64,000 nucleotides of DNA. Source: Candidatus Enterococcus murrayae (GTDB taxonomy: Bacteria; Bacillota; Bacilli; Lactobacillales; Enterococcaceae). The stretch is from positions 62,001-126,000 of the forward strand of contig NZ_JAFLVR010000035.1 in the NCBI RefSeq assembly GCF_017315985.1. Direction: 5' to 3'. The notes beneath the pieces were generated by a model. That model worked only from the letters and a program-made list of their open reading frames with translations. It was not told where the DNA came from and made no database searches. Position numbers and translations under genes: made by a program. The first letter of the stretch is position 1; the number at the start of each line of letters is the position of its first letter. Of this stretch, positions 18,117-27,249 are shown in pieces.

Positions 18117-18149
18117 GGAACACCGTTCAAAACGAGCGGTGTTTCTTTT
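18117..18149. terminator. Terminator after pepQ
   Basis: Stem GAACACCG / CGGTGTTTC with an extended inner helix, then TTTTAA; A-rich on the opposite side, so it probably also serves the convergent XRE-family gene. Confidence 0.8.
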
Positions 18150-18630
18150 AATTGTCTCCTATTTCTCTTTGATCACTAAAAAAATACCAACTTGTACTAA
18201 AGTATGATAATAGAAGCAACGCCAAAAATAAATTGAATACATTGTCCTTAAGAGAATGCAAATACCATAGTAAAAAAGCAAAAACAGTTGGCAGTAAGAC
18301 AAAACGATTCCAGGGCTGTTTCCAATTACGACGAATTGTTACCCATACTACCCGTAATGGAAGAAATACAATCCCAAACAATAGCAAACCTAGACCCCAT
18401 TGAAATTTTCTCATAAAACGTTCCTCCTCACCTTTTTTTGAAGAAGACTCCTCTACTAATTGAACAGCTAAAACTCTCTCTAAACTTTTTTTAGAAATGG
18501 CATCAGGCTCACTTTTACCCAACTCCCATTTTGAAATGGTTTGTCTAGTCACATAAATTTGATCTGCCAATTGCTGTTGAGTCATCTTCATCGCTTCTCT
18601 TTTTGAACGAATCGTTTTTCCTATTTCCAA
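18148..18630 (-). CDS. XRE-family regulator with C-terminal membrane domain
   Basis: 160 residues. Residues 1-60 are a Cro/CI-type helix-turn-helix (MTQQQLADQIYVTRQTISKW then ELGKSEPD), followed by a basic linker and three hydrophobic segments between about residues 75 and 150. Such membrane-tethered XRE proteins are common in Bacillota and usually have no known target. The start is TTG 18630 with GAGGTG upstream. An inverted repeat 57 bases upstream could be its operator. No neighbour suggests a pathway. Confidence 0.8.
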   Translation of the reverse strand: MEIGKTIRSKREAMKMTQQQLADQIYVTRQTISKWELGKSEPDAISKKSLERVLAVQLVEESSSKKGEEERFMRKFQWGLGLLLFGIVFLPLRVVWVTIRRNWKQPWNRFVLLPTVFAFLLWYLHSLKDNVFNLFLALLLLSYFSTSWYFFSDQREIGDN

Positions 18631-18686
18631 TTTCGTTACACCTCAATTATTAATTATTGTGACATCAGATTACAGCAATATTCTGC

Positions 18687-18700
18687 GTTGCGCACGCAAC
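18687..18700. promoter_or_regulatory. Palindrome upstream of the membrane XRE gene
   Basis: GTTGCG-CA-CGCAAC, a perfect 6-bp inverted repeat, GC-rich in an AT-rich spacer, between the YtxH terminator and the XRE start. It may be the regulator's own operator. Confidence 0.4.
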
Positions 18701-18702
18701 AC

Positions 18703-18732
18703 AAAAAAAATAGCCCTTAACGCTAAGGGCTA
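18703..18732 (-). terminator. Terminator of the DUF948-YtxH operon
   Basis: 9-bp perfect stem TAGCCCTTA / TAAGGGCTA (18711-18732) followed on the minus strand by eight T. Confidence 0.9.
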
Positions 18733-18744
18733 CATTATTCCAAC

Positions 18745-19311
18745 TTACTCTGGATTATTTTTTTCGACTTCTTCTTTTAATTCTTCTTTGATTTCAGAAA
18801 AATCAGGTTTTTTCTCATTTAACTCTTTTGTTTTATCCGCTAAAGCTTCTGCTCCTTCAGAGGTGGTTTCCTTCGCTGCTTCTTTTGTCTCTTTGACATC
18901 AATTACGATATCTTCTGTAGTATCTTCAGCTACATCTTTTGCTTCGCTTGCCGCTTTACGAAAACGATCAGATAAATCGGAGCTTTGACGTTTCAAATCT
19001 GCCAAAGTATCAGAGGTGATATCATCCATGTCATCCATAGCATCTCCGGCTTTACCCTTCACGTTTGAAGCCAAATCATTTGCTTGATCGCTCAAGTCAG
19101 AAGCCCGATCCTTCACAATTGACCCCATCTCACTTGTCTTCATAACAAAGTCATCCGTGTAGTCTGAAGCTAAATCTAACCACTCATCAGTTTTTTTCGC
19201 TAAGTCTTCCCGCATCTCTTTTCCTGACTTCGGTGCTAATAATAAAGCTACTACCGCAGCAGCTGTCCCTCCAATTAAGGCACCTGCTAAAAACTTTCCG
19301 CTTTTTGCCAT
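18745..19311 (-). CDS. YtxH domain protein
   Basis: 188 residues. An N-terminal glycine/alanine-rich membrane segment (GKFLAGALIGGTAAAVVALLLAP, spanning residues about 5-27) leads into KSGKEMRED, the YtxH signature, and then a long charged, probably coiled or extended region rich in Asp, Glu, Lys and Ser. YtxH proteins are linked to general stress responses in Bacillus and staphylococci, but function is not established. It follows the DUF948 gene by 2 bases, a pairing seen widely in Bacillota. Confidence 0.88.
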   Translation of the reverse strand: MAKSGKFLAGALIGGTAAAVVALLLAPKSGKEMREDLAKKTDEWLDLASDYTDDFVMKTSEMGSIVKDRASDLSDQANDLASNVKGKAGDAMDDMDDITSDTLADLKRQSSDLSDRFRKAASEAKDVAEDTTEDIVIDVKETKEAAKETTSEGAEALADKTKELNEKKPDFSEIKEELKEEVEKNNPE

Positions 19312-19313
19312 TC

Positions 19314-19751
19314 TTATCCCTCCGTTTTCGTTGTTGTCTTACGATCCCTAAAGAATCTCATCGTGGTCGCGCCAACCTTTCCTGCAACACTTGCTTTTGC
19401 TGCATTCTTTCCTACGCCGCCAACTTTTCCTGCTAAATTACGACTAGTCGTATTTAAATCTGAAACACTCTGACTCAGATCAGCCACTGCCGTAAATAAT
19501 GGATCAATCGTTTCCACTTTTCCGTTAATATCATTCAGCAAGTGATTACCTTTTACTAACAATCCTTCTACTTGCTGCATGAGTAAATCTACATCTTTGG
19601 TAAGAACATCGATCGTTGTATTGGCTTCAGTTACCGTCGTCTCAACTTTTTCAACTGTTTTTGACACTTGACTCAAGACACGCACTAAAAATATAACCAA
19701 AACAACAAATGCAAGTGCCGCAATAATTGCTGCAATGCCGCCTAAACTCAT
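19314..19751 (-). CDS. DUF948 domain membrane protein
   Basis: 145 residues with one N-terminal membrane helix (about residues 5-26) and a long amphipathic helical stretch in which hydrophobic residues recur at coiled-coil spacing (QVSKTVEKVETTVTEA onward). The C-terminus is basic. This is the DUF948 family, usually found next to YtxH as here. Role unknown; probably a membrane-associated stress protein. AGGAG precedes ATG 19751. Confidence 0.86.
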   Translation of the reverse strand: MSLGGIAAIIAALAFVVLVIFLVRVLSQVSKTVEKVETTVTEANTTIDVLTKDVDLLMQQVEGLLVKGNHLLNDINGKVETIDPLFTAVADLSQSVSDLNTTSRNLAGKVGGVGKNAAKASVAGKVGATTMRFFRDRKTTTKTEG

Positions 19752-19854
19752 TCAATCGCTCCTCTCATTTTTCACTCATTATGCTAACTTAAATTATACC
19801 ATTCCCAAGGAAATTAATGAAAGAGAAAGAATTATACTAATTACTAATAAAAAA

Positions 19855-19881
19855 AGATATCTCAATTAAATTATTGAGATA
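19855..19881 (-). terminator. Terminator of the TetR gene
   Basis: TATCTCAAT / ATTGAGATA (19858-19881) followed on the minus strand by CTTTTTTT. Confidence 0.85.
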
Positions 19882-20431
19882 CCTTCGTGAAGTTTTGAAG
19901 AATGCCATTGTAAATGATTTCTAAGTCACTAATCAAGTCTGCTTCGTTAAAACTATTTCCAGTGAAGCATTCTGCATGACCGCGAAAATAATTAGTCATA
20001 ACACGTTCTATTTGATTAATTTCCTTACTGGTCAGCTCACGCTCAGAAAAGATTCGATCAAATGCAGCTCTTAGAAAGACAGCAATATATTTTTCATAAG
20101 AATCTATGTACTCTTTTTGATAAAATACAGTGTAAAATGCATTTTTATTTTTCGCAAAAACAGCCCAAGTTTTTCCTAATTCGATAAAGGCACAAAGATT
20201 TGCTCGGCCCAATAATGAGTCTATTAATTGTTCGCGAAAATCCTCCATCGCTCGTCTTACGACAGCATGCCGCAGATCTGTCACACTGCCTGTGTGTGTA
20301 TACAAGGAAGGAGATTTGACATCAAGACGATCAGCGATTTTATTTAGTCTCAATCCATTGAGTCCAGATTCATAGACTAACTCCATCGCACATTTGATAA
20401 CGATTTCTTTATTTAATCGGGAAGTTTTCAT
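19871..20431 (-). CDS. TetR family transcriptional regulator
   Basis: 186 residues. The N-terminal helix-turn-helix reads GLNGLRLNKIADRLDVKSPSLYTH, about residues 19-42 (read as two adjoining parts); the C-terminal part resembles the WHG-type TetR ligand domain (TetR_C_33 group). It stands alone between unrelated operons, so its target is not obvious other than itself: a long inverted repeat sits 40 bases upstream of its ATG. AAGGAGAC precedes the start. Ligand unknown. Confidence 0.85.
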   Translation of the reverse strand: MKTSRLNKEIVIKCAMELVYESGLNGLRLNKIADRLDVKSPSLYTHTGSVTDLRHAVVRRAMEDFREQLIDSLLGRANLCAFIELGKTWAVFAKNKNAFYTVFYQKEYIDSYEKYIAVFLRAAFDRIFSERELTSKEINQIERVMTNYFRGHAECFTGNSFNEADLISDLEIIYNGILQNFTKVSQ

Positions 20432-20471
20432 TAAGTCTCCTTTTCAATATTGTTATTTCCAAAAAATATTA

Positions 20472-20506
20472 TATAACGAAATAACTAATTAATTCTATTC
20501 GTTATA
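20472..20506. promoter_or_regulatory. Inverted repeat, likely TetR operator
   Basis: Two exact 9-bp arms, TATAACGAA (20472-20480) and TTCGTTATA (20498-20506), separated by 17 bases, upstream of the TetR start. A TATAAT on the minus strand overlaps the left arm, consistent with autorepression. Confidence 0.55.
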
Positions 20507-20565
20507 GTGATAATTCGCATTAAAAAATCAAATGATTCATCTTTTTAAAATAACTAACAATATAA

Positions 20566-20591
20566 AAAGCGTAGAATCAAATCTACGCTTT
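20566..20591 (-). terminator. Terminator of the hprK-lgt-gpsA-galU cluster
   Basis: AAAGCGTAGA / TCTACGCTTT, 10-bp perfect stem followed on the minus strand by TTTTATAT, just after the galU stop. Confidence 0.85.
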
Positions 20592-20596
20592 AAAAA

Positions 20597-21490
20597 TTAT
20601 TTTTTTATTTTATTTTGTCCGCTTAATTCTTTACCTAAAGATATGATATAATCGTGTAATTTATCTTTAATCTCTGGATGTTTCAACCCATATTCGATAC
20701 TCGTTGTCATAAACCCGAACTTATCACCAACATCGTAACGTTTTCCGCTAAATTCCTGTGCAAAAACGCGTTGTGTCTTATTCAAGGTATCAATAGCATC
20801 TGTTAATTGAATTTCGTTACCGGCACCTGGTTTTTGGTTAGCTAATACATCAAAAATCTCAGGTGTTAGCAAGTATCGTCCAATAATCGCTAAATTGCTC
20901 GGTGCTTCTTCTGGTTTTGGTTTTTCAACGAAATTCTTCACGTTGAACAAACCTTTAGAAACTTCTTCTCCCGGATTGATAATTCCATATTTTGACGTCT
21001 CATCTTCAGGAACACGCATTACTGCGATCGTTGATGCATGAGTTTGTTCGTAATCATTCATTAATTGCTTAGTTAACGGAACACGATCTTCCATTAAATC
21101 ATCGCCTAACATTACAACGAATGGTTCATTGCCAACAAAAGCACGAGCCTGTAAGACAGCATGTCCTAGGCCTTTGGGATGTGACTGCCGAATAAAATGC
21201 AGATTCACATCTGTTGTTTCTTCTACTAATTTTAATAGATCTGTTTTGCCTTTTTCCTTCAGATTCATTTCTAGTTCAATATTTGCATCAAAATGATCTT
21301 CAATCGGGCGTTTCGCTTTTCCAGTTACAATCAAAATATCTTCAATACCGGATTTTAAAGCTTCCTCAACGATAAATTGAATCGTTGGTTTGTCAACGAT
21401 TGGCAACATTTCTTTGGCCATCGCTTTTGTAGCTGGTAAAAATCTTGTTCCTAAACCAGCGGCTGGAATAACTGCTTTTTTTACTCGCAT
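20597..21490 (-). CDS. galU: UTP-glucose-1-phosphate uridylyltransferase
   Basis: Makes UDP-glucose from UTP and glucose 1-phosphate, feeding glycolipid, wall-polymer and Leloir-pathway synthesis. 297 residues, the family's usual length. The N-terminal nucleotide-binding motif [14 protein letters not shown] and the [10 protein letters not shown] segment are intact, as are GLGHAVLQA and FVEKP. It is last in a likely operon hprK-lgt-gpsA-galU, 23 bases after gpsA, and is followed by a terminator. Confidence 0.95.
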   Translation of the reverse strand: MRVKKAVIPAAGLGTRFLPATKAMAKEMLPIVDKPTIQFIVEEALKSGIEDILIVTGKAKRPIEDHFDANIELEMNLKEKGKTDLLKLVEETTDVNLHFIRQSHPKGLGHAVLQARAFVGNEPFVVMLGDDLMEDRVPLTKQLMNDYEQTHASTIAVMRVPEDETSKYGIINPGEEVSKGLFNVKNFVEKPKPEEAPSNLAIIGRYLLTPEIFDVLANQKPGAGNEIQLTDAIDTLNKTQRVFAQEFSGKRYDVGDKFGFMTTSIEYGLKHPEIKDKLHDYIISLGKELSGQNKIKK

Positions 21491-21513
21491 CTATCTTGTC
21501 CCACTCTTTCTAT

Positions 21514-22533
21514 TTATTTTATAGTAAATTCATTTTCAAACGTACCTTCACGCGTCATCAACTCACGACAAGCCTGACGTACGTCTTTCCCATTATATAA
21601 AACCTCATAGATCGTTTCAGTGATCGGCATATTGACATTCAAGCCATCAGCCAATTCTTTCGCGGCTTTCGTCGTCGAAACGCCTTCGACGATCATCCCC
21701 ATATTCTCTAGAACTTCATCCAGTTTGTGACCTTTTCCTAAAAGATTTCCTGCACGCCAATTTCGAGAATGAACGGAAGTACATGTAACGATCAAGTCTC
21801 CCACACCGCTCAATCCTATGAAGGTCAATGGATTCGCTCCCATCGCAACACCAAGACGGCTGATTTCAGCTAATCCACGTGTCATGATCGCGGCCTTAGC
21901 ATCATCTCCGTAAGAGAGACCATGTAACGCACCTGCTCCTAGAGCGATAATATTCTTTAATGCAGCCCCAGTTTCAACACCAATTACATCAGGATTCGTA
22001 TAAATTCGTAAGTAATCATTCATGAACAGCTTTTGAACATATGTTGCCAATTCTTCATCCTTGCAAGCAGCAGTAATTGTTGTTATGTCATGAACAGCTA
22101 CCTCTTCAGCATGACTTGGTCCAGATAAAACCACTACACCTTGACGTCGTTCTTCCGGAATTTCTTCAGCCAAGACCTCTGAAATACGTTTGTGGGTATC
22201 TTGCTCTAAGCCTTTGCTGGCATGGATAATAACTGGTTTATTTTCAACTACTTGAGCAAATTCCTGTGCGACTGAACGGATCGCCTTCGTTGGAACAACA
22301 AATAAGACAGCATCCGCATCTTTTACCGCATTCTTTAGATTTTTTTCCCCTTTAATGCTTTCGGGAATTTTCAAATCTGGTAAGTAATGGCGATTTGTAT
22401 GGTACGTATTGATTTCATCAATTTGTGCCTCGTGATTCCCCCATAGTCTTACTTCATGTCCATTTTCGGCTAAGACTTGTGCTAACGCCGTTCCCCAAGA
22501 ACCCGGTCCTAAAACTGCAACTTTTTGTTTCAC
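21514..22533 (-). CDS. gpsA: Glycerol-3-phosphate dehydrogenase [NAD(P)+]
   Basis: Reduces dihydroxyacetone phosphate to sn-glycerol 3-phosphate for phospholipid and teichoic-acid backbones. 339 residues. The N-terminal Rossmann loop is [18 protein letters not shown] and GLSGVGDL are conserved and the catalytic Lys lies in [12 protein letters not shown]. The start codon is GTG 22533, set by AGGAGGAAATCTCT. It is separated from lgt by 131 bases, so a second promoter is possible. Confidence 0.95.
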   Translation of the reverse strand: MKQKVAVLGPGSWGTALAQVLAENGHEVRLWGNHEAQIDEINTYHTNRHYLPDLKIPESIKGEKNLKNAVKDADAVLFVVPTKAIRSVAQEFAQVVENKPVIIHASKGLEQDTHKRISEVLAEEIPEERRQGVVVLSGPSHAEEVAVHDITTITAACKDEELATYVQKLFMNDYLRIYTNPDVIGVETGAALKNIIALGAGALHGLSYGDDAKAAIMTRGLAEISRLGVAMGANPLTFIGLSGVGDLIVTCTSVHSRNWRAGNLLGKGHKLDEVLENMGMIVEGVSTTKAAKELADGLNVNMPITETIYEVLYNGKDVRQACRELMTREGTFENEFTIK

Positions 22534-22664
22534 AGAGATTTCCTCCTAGTTTATATTAAACTTTTTTAGTGGATTAAAAAATAAATAAGCTTGATTATTC
22601 ATAAATTCGTTTATTAAAAAAATTCTTCTTTATCATCATAGCATAGATAACTGCTGCCTCGTTC

Positions 22665-23495
22665 TTAAATTAAAGCTTGATTAGCACCCTTGTCACGTTC
22701 GTAAGGCTTGATATCGATACGCTTTTTTCGACGATAGTAAAGTAAAATCAATCCGCCAACAAACAAAATCAACGACAACATTTGAGACACACGAATGCCA
22801 CCAAATAGGTACAAACTGTCTGTCCGCATTCCTTCAATAAAGAATCGGCCAAAGCTGTACCAGATCACATAACCTAAAAACAATTCACCACGCTTAACAG
22901 AAATTTTTTTGCGAATAATCAGAATCAGAATAAAACCCGCTAAGCTCCACATTGATTCGTAGAGAAACGTCGGTTGGCGAAATGCACCATCAATATACAT
23001 ATTATCGATAATAAATTGTGGTAACTGTAAATTCTCTAAAAATTGGCGAGTTGTTTCCCCGCCATAAGCTTCATGATTTGTAAAATTCCCCCATCGCCCC
23101 ATCGCCTGTGCCAGCATAACACTCGGTGCCACCACATCTAAGAAGAGCCATGGATCGATAAAATTGTGTCTAGTATAGATAACCAAAACAATCGCCGCAG
23201 CTATCAATCCGCCATATATGGCTAATCCTCCGCTACGCGTGTTAAAGATTTGGATTGGATCTGCGAGATAGGGTTCTAAATCAAACAAGATGAAATACAA
23301 GCGAGCACCAATGATCGCGATTGGCAGAGCCCAAAGAATGAAATTTGTCATGTCATCTTCTTTTAAACCAACTCTTAGTGCCTCCCGATTCGCAAGCCAC
23401 AAAGCAATGGCAATCCCAGAAACAATAATGATCGCGTACCAATAAATTTGAAGACCAAACAATTCAAAAGCTACGCGATTTATTTGTCCGATCAT
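22665..23495 (-). CDS. lgt: Prolipoprotein diacylglyceryl transferase
   Basis: Membrane enzyme that transfers diacylglycerol to the lipobox cysteine of preprolipoproteins, here for example PstS and LivJ. 276 residues with seven hydrophobic segments. The Lgt signature GRWGNFTNHEAYG is present; the motif that is HGG in many species reads YGG (SGGLAIYGG), as is usual in lactic acid bacteria. It begins one base after the hprK stop, the standard linkage in Bacillota. Confidence 0.95.
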   Translation of the reverse strand: MIGQINRVAFELFGLQIYWYAIIIVSGIAIALWLANREALRVGLKEDDMTNFILWALPIAIIGARLYFILFDLEPYLADPIQIFNTRSGGLAIYGGLIAAAIVLVIYTRHNFIDPWLFLDVVAPSVMLAQAMGRWGNFTNHEAYGGETTRQFLENLQLPQFIIDNMYIDGAFRQPTFLYESMWSLAGFILILIIRKKISVKRGELFLGYVIWYSFGRFFIEGMRTDSLYLFGGIRVSQMLSLILFVGGLILLYYRRKKRIDIKPYERDKGANQALI

Positions 23496-23496
23496 T

Positions 23497-24432
23497 CTAT
23501 TGTCCAGAATTTTCTTCGATTAATTGGGTCAAACGATTCTCAAAGGTCTTCGTAGCATCGTAACCCATCGTGCGAGCACGGAAATTCATTGCTGCTACTT
23601 CAATGATAATAGCAACATTTCGCCCGGTCTTCACTGGAATCTTCACTTGCGGAATTTTCACTTCCGCGATTTCCACTTCAGTGTTTCCACTGCCTAAGCG
23701 ATCATATTTTTTATCCTTCGACCAATTTTCTAAATAGACCACTAGTTGCAAAGGCATTGATCCCCTAACAGCACTCGCTCCAAATAGATTCATCACATCA
23801 ATGATACCGATTCCGCGAATTTCGATTAAATGCTGTAAAATTTTAGGCGGTTCACCGACTAAAGTCAATTCATCTTGCTGGTAGACATCGACCCGATCGT
23901 CTGCAATCAAGCGATGTCCACGTTTAACTAATTCCAATGCCGTTTCGCTTTTGCCAATCCCACTATCGCCTTGGATCAATACACCTAATCCATAAACATC
24001 GACTAATACACCATGGACACTCGTACGAGGCGCTAAACCGCCATTTAGAAAGCTGGATATCTCACCCAGCAAACGAGATGTCGAGATAGGTGAACTCAAC
24101 ACTGGAATATTACGTTCACTAGCAGCTTTTATCATTTCTTTTGGCGGAGTTAATCCGCGGGAAACAATAAAGGCTGGTGTATCATCGCTGCACATCCGGC
24201 GTAATACCATTAATCGTTCCTCTGGCATCATACGCTCTGCAAAGGTGATTTCTTTATTTCCAAAAAGCTGTAAACGATCATGTGAATAATAGTTAAAATA
24301 GCCGGTCAATTCTAACCCTGGGCGAGAAATATCGCCGGTAGTGATGACCCGCTCTAGGCTCTCTTCATCGCCAGTTACTACTTCCAATGAAAGTTTATCA
24401 ACTAGTTCTTTTACTTTTACTGTTTCAGCCAT
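23497..24432 (-). CDS. hprK: HPr kinase/phosphorylase
   Basis: Phosphorylates HPr on Ser46 when glycolytic intermediates are high and removes the phosphate otherwise; HPr-Ser46-P is the CcpA corepressor. 311 residues: N-terminal domain (1-130) and a C-terminal kinase domain with the P-loop [15 protein letters not shown], a family signature containing [10 protein letters not shown], and [18 protein letters not shown] precedes ATG 24432. First gene of the cluster with lgt, gpsA and galU. Confidence 0.96.
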   Translation of the reverse strand: MAETVKVKELVDKLSLEVVTGDEESLERVITTGDISRPGLELTGYFNYYSHDRLQLFGNKEITFAERMMPEERLMVLRRMCSDDTPAFIVSRGLTPPKEMIKAASERNIPVLSSPISTSRLLGEISSFLNGGLAPRTSVHGVLVDVYGLGVLIQGDSGIGKSETALELVKRGHRLIADDRVDVYQQDELTLVGEPPKILQHLIEIRGIGIIDVMNLFGASAVRGSMPLQLVVYLENWSKDKKYDRLGSGNTEVEIAEVKIPQVKIPVKTGRNVAIIIEVAAMNFRARTMGYDATKTFENRLTQLIEENSGQ

Positions 24433-24844
24433 ATAATCCCTCTTTTCTACACTTCCGCTCTATTTTATCATTTTATCCATGGAGTGACTAGGTTCAGACA
24501 GCTTCTCCCCTAAGAAACAGAAAAGGCTTCATAAATTATTAATGAACTCGCATAAAAGAACCAACTAGTTTTATGAAGATCATCTACATTTAGACTTACG
24601 ATTGCTGCTCACAATGTTGGAAGTCATAGACACCTCAAAAAAGCCTCTTTCAAAAAAAGCTTTTGTAAACATAATATTCTTCAAGCTTGCTAAAGCAGGA
24701 AGAAAATCGCACAGCTAATCAGTTTTAGAGAATTAGTTTTACTCTCACAATGTATACAATCTAGCTAACCAACCGGTTTTTATAAATGACTATCCATATT
24801 TGATTTTTGTCATCAGGTTGTTGCGAAAAGTTGGCACACAAAAA
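24433..24844. other. AT-rich spacer upstream of hprK, no gene seen
   Basis: About 410 bases lie between the hprK start and the liaXYZ terminator. All reading frames are closed by stops within about 20 codons of any start. A short hairpin (CATAAAA / TTTTATG, near 24550-24575) and several A/T tracts are present, but no confident promoter, riboswitch or RNA gene could be named. It must at least contain the hprK promoter. Confidence 0.5.
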
Positions 24845-24869
24845 CGGATAGGTAAAAATTACCTATCCG
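24840..24869 (-). terminator. Terminator of liaXYZ
   Basis: Perfect 11-bp stem CGGATAGGTAA / TTACCTATCCG (24845-24869) followed on the minus strand by TTTTTTG. It overlaps the last codons and stop of liaZ. Confidence 0.9.
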
Positions 24870-25221
24870 CGTATTTGTCGATATTATGATCTGAAACGAT
24901 CGCATTGACAATCGCCATGACAATAGCCACCAGAACTGAGATGGCAAAGCTAGAGAAGCCAAAACGATAATTTCCTAATAAGTTGGAAGTCAATTGCAGC
25001 ATACCAGCGCTAATCACAAAGCTAAACAGTCCTAAAGTCATAATATTTAACGGCAGTGAAAGCAGAATCAAAATTGGTTTCACTAATGTATTCAATATTG
25101 ATAAGACAAAGCTTGCGGCAATAGCCATCGTAAGACTTTCCACATAAACCTGATTGGGAAAGAGCACTGATAGTGAAATAAAAATCAGTGCATTAGCTAT
25201 TAAGCGCTGTAGGTAAGTCAT
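24859..25221 (-). CDS. liaZ: LiaZ, YvlD-type membrane protein
   Basis: 120 residues, four hydrophobic segments, of the family named phage holin 4_2/YvlD (the name is misleading; no phage genes are nearby). SILNTLVKPILILLSLPLNIMTLG carries the conserved NxxxKP core (residues about 41-64, read in parts). It is the third gene after a DUF4097 protein and a PspC protein, the order of the enterococcal liaXYZ operon linked to daptomycin and antimicrobial-peptide response. It overlaps liaY by one base. Exact function of LiaZ is not established. Confidence 0.87.
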   Translation of the reverse strand: MTYLQRLIANALIFISLSVLFPNQVYVESLTMAIAASFVLSILNTLVKPILILLSLPLNIMTLGLFSFVISAGMLQLTSNLLGNYRFGFSSFAISVLVAIVMAIVNAIVSDHNIDKYADR

Positions 25222-25538
25222 TAAAAGTCGCTCCAGTCATCATCGTCGATTTTATCCGCTTTCTTACGTTGGCGGGACGCTTTTTTCTCATAGTTGTTGT
25301 AGTCGTTGTTGCCATAATATGGGTTATTATGTCCATAAGAATCCCGGCCTCGCGGGCTCGCAGGAATCACTAATGCTAACAAGACATATAATACAACTGG
25401 CGCGCCGATTAAGCCGAAACTTAAGAAAACATAAATCACACGCACAATTGTTGGATCAATCCCGAAGTATTCGGCGATCCCAGCTAAGGTACCTGTCAGT
25501 ACCACATTATTTCGTGACTTTTGTAATCTCTTTTGCAT
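25221..25538 (-). CDS. liaY: LiaY, PspC-domain membrane protein
   Basis: 105 residues. Residues 1-62 form a PspC domain (NVVLTGTLAGIAEYFGIDPT followed by a membrane segment), and the tail is hydrophilic, rich in Asn, Tyr and Gly and ending in an acidic DDDDWSDF. In Enterococcus LiaY acts with LiaX in membrane remodelling during antibiotic stress. Lies between liaX and liaZ, in the same operon. AAGGAAG precedes ATG 25538. Confidence 0.88.
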   Translation of the reverse strand: MQKRLQKSRNNVVLTGTLAGIAEYFGIDPTIVRVIYVFLSFGLIGAPVVLYVLLALVIPASPRGRDSYGHNNPYYGNNDYNNYEKKASRQRKKADKIDDDDWSDF

Positions 25539-25563
25539 ATGAATCTTCCTTCCTTATTATTTC

Positions 25564-27105
25564 CTAATTGTCGAAATCTTTCAAGAAAATGCTACCCGTG
25601 GTAGTTGATACATCGATTTTCGCCATTTCATCAGCTACTCGTCGAAATTGTAGTAAACGATTCGTTTTTTCCTTTTTCTCTCTGATCACTTCGTAGTTTG
25701 ACAAACGATCATTGATGCTTCCTAGGCTTGTTTTAGCTAAACCTTCCAAACCAATCGTTTTCCCTACAGAAACTTTAACGTTTCCGTTAACTGAGCTTGC
25801 TTTGATTTTTTGTAAAGTATCATGGCCAGCAGTCAATTTCACGTCTCCATTAACCAATGAGATACCATAGTTTTGAATCGCTGCTTTAGTAGTAATATTC
25901 CCATTAACCGTTTCAATAATTGAATCTAAGATCGCGCCTTCGCGAATTTCGATATTGCCATTAACGCCTTGGATCTCAAGCATTGTTGCATCAATATGTT
26001 TGAAAGTGATATTGCCGTTTGTTGATTTAGCATAAACATCTTTAGCATCCATCTCTTCAACATTCAAATCACCATTTAGCAGTTTCACTGCTACATGATC
26101 GTAAGTACGTTTTGGCAAGTAGAAAACAAGTTCTGCTTGAACCCGCTTGTTCGGAATTTGGAATGAGATATGTTCATCATTCACTTCGATCTGACTGCGT
26201 TCCATCAATGATTGTAAAGGAGTTGCTTCATTCATTTTACCATAAAGTTTGATTTTCGCATCCACTTTGATAGCTGCGTCATCCCAAGCCTTTAAAGTCA
26301 CTTTACCATTAGCTAATTTGATATCAAGCAAGGTAGGTTCAACATCTGTATATAAAAACTGATGTTCAAATTTAGAGGTTACCAGACCAGGAACTTTCAC
26401 GTTGAAGTCTTTCCAGTCAACATTTTCCTCTACTGTATCAGAAACAGATTTCCAAGTCTTCTTCATCAAACGACCTAGTTGAACGCCGGCTTCTCCCAAT
26501 TTTTCACCAACCTGCGAGAAAGTTTCACTGGCTTGATCTTTCAAATCATCTGGAATCTCAATATGAGCGTAGACCCGTTTTTTACGCTTGTCCTTTTGAT
26601 CATTTTGTACATTGCTCAATTCTTCTTCTTGCTCTTCAACTTGCTCTTCTAACTCTGAGATTTGCTCTTTCAATTCATCGATTGCTGCTTCGACAGCTTC
26701 GCGAATTTCATCGTCAGCTTCTGATAAAGTCTCTAATTCCTCTTTTGTATCTAACTCCATCAAAACTTCTTCTTTTTCATGAAGTGCTGCTTTTAACTCA
26801 TTTTTCTTTTGGTTAATCTCATCAATGTGAGCGGAAATTTGATTCACTTCTGTTGCTAAGTCATCAAAATAAGCTTCAAGGTCTTCCAAGTCCTGTTCTT
26901 CAGAACCTTTGGCTTTTTTTCCAGTTTCCCATTCATCAACTAAATTGGTTGCTTGGTCGCGGTGATAAGAATCCACTTTATCTGCAGCCTGTTTGATCTG
27001 CGCTTCATCCTTTGCCTTGGCCATGCTTTCGAGTAAATCTAACCCTTCTTCAGTCGATAAAATACCTTTTTTTACTAATTCCAAAATTCTTTGTCTTTCA
27101 TTCAT
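25564..27105 (-). CDS. liaX: LiaX, DUF4097 daptomycin-response protein
   Basis: 513 residues from ATG 27105, chosen because GGAGG lies 8 bases upstream; a TTG 18 bases further out lies before that site. The N-terminal SHOCT-like helical segment (NERQRILELVKKGILSTEEG) is followed by a long Glu/Lys-rich coiled coil (about 70-165) and a C-terminal beta-rich DUF4097 domain with repeated VNGN/NGN turns (about 240-505). In E. faecalis LiaX is surface exposed or released, binds daptomycin and LL-37, and its C-terminal domain restrains the LiaFSR response. First gene of liaXYZ. LiaFSR itself is not in the window. Confidence 0.9.
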   Translation of the reverse strand: MNERQRILELVKKGILSTEEGLDLLESMAKAKDEAQIKQAADKVDSYHRDQATNLVDEWETGKKAKGSEEQDLEDLEAYFDDLATEVNQISAHIDEINQKKNELKAALHEKEEVLMELDTKEELETLSEADDEIREAVEAAIDELKEQISELEEQVEEQEEELSNVQNDQKDKRKKRVYAHIEIPDDLKDQASETFSQVGEKLGEAGVQLGRLMKKTWKSVSDTVEENVDWKDFNVKVPGLVTSKFEHQFLYTDVEPTLLDIKLANGKVTLKAWDDAAIKVDAKIKLYGKMNEATPLQSLMERSQIEVNDEHISFQIPNKRVQAELVFYLPKRTYDHVAVKLLNGDLNVEEMDAKDVYAKSTNGNITFKHIDATMLEIQGVNGNIEIREGAILDSIIETVNGNITTKAAIQNYGISLVNGDVKLTAGHDTLQKIKASSVNGNVKVSVGKTIGLEGLAKTSLGSINDRLSNYEVIREKKEKTNRLLQFRRVADEMAKIDVSTTTGSIFLKDFDN

Positions 27106-27155
27106 AGAAATTGCCTCCTTCAAAAAGCAAATACATTACTTTTGTTTACATTCAT

Positions 27156-27196
27156 ATTATGCAATGTTTTTATCCGTTTGTCATAGGACTAAAGAC
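27156..27196 (-). promoter_or_regulatory. liaX promoter with LiaR-like box
   Basis: On the minus strand ATGACA (27179-27184), 17-base spacer, CATAAT (27156-27161) preceded by TTG. The sequence GTCATAGGACTAAAGAC (27180-27196, plus strand) runs from the -35 upstream and has the AGTC/GAC half-site look of LiaR/VraR-type sites. Position fits an activator. The match to the enterococcal LiaR consensus is from memory. Confidence 0.5.
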
Positions 27197-27249
27197 CCAT
27201 CTTTTCATCCGACTTCCTGAAGAGAAGAGTTTCTTCCTATTTAAATGTA

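Noticed and set aside
24859-25221. Prophage holin
   Set aside because: The family name includes phage holin, but this is YvlD/LiaZ in a liaXYZ operon; there are no other phage genes in the window.
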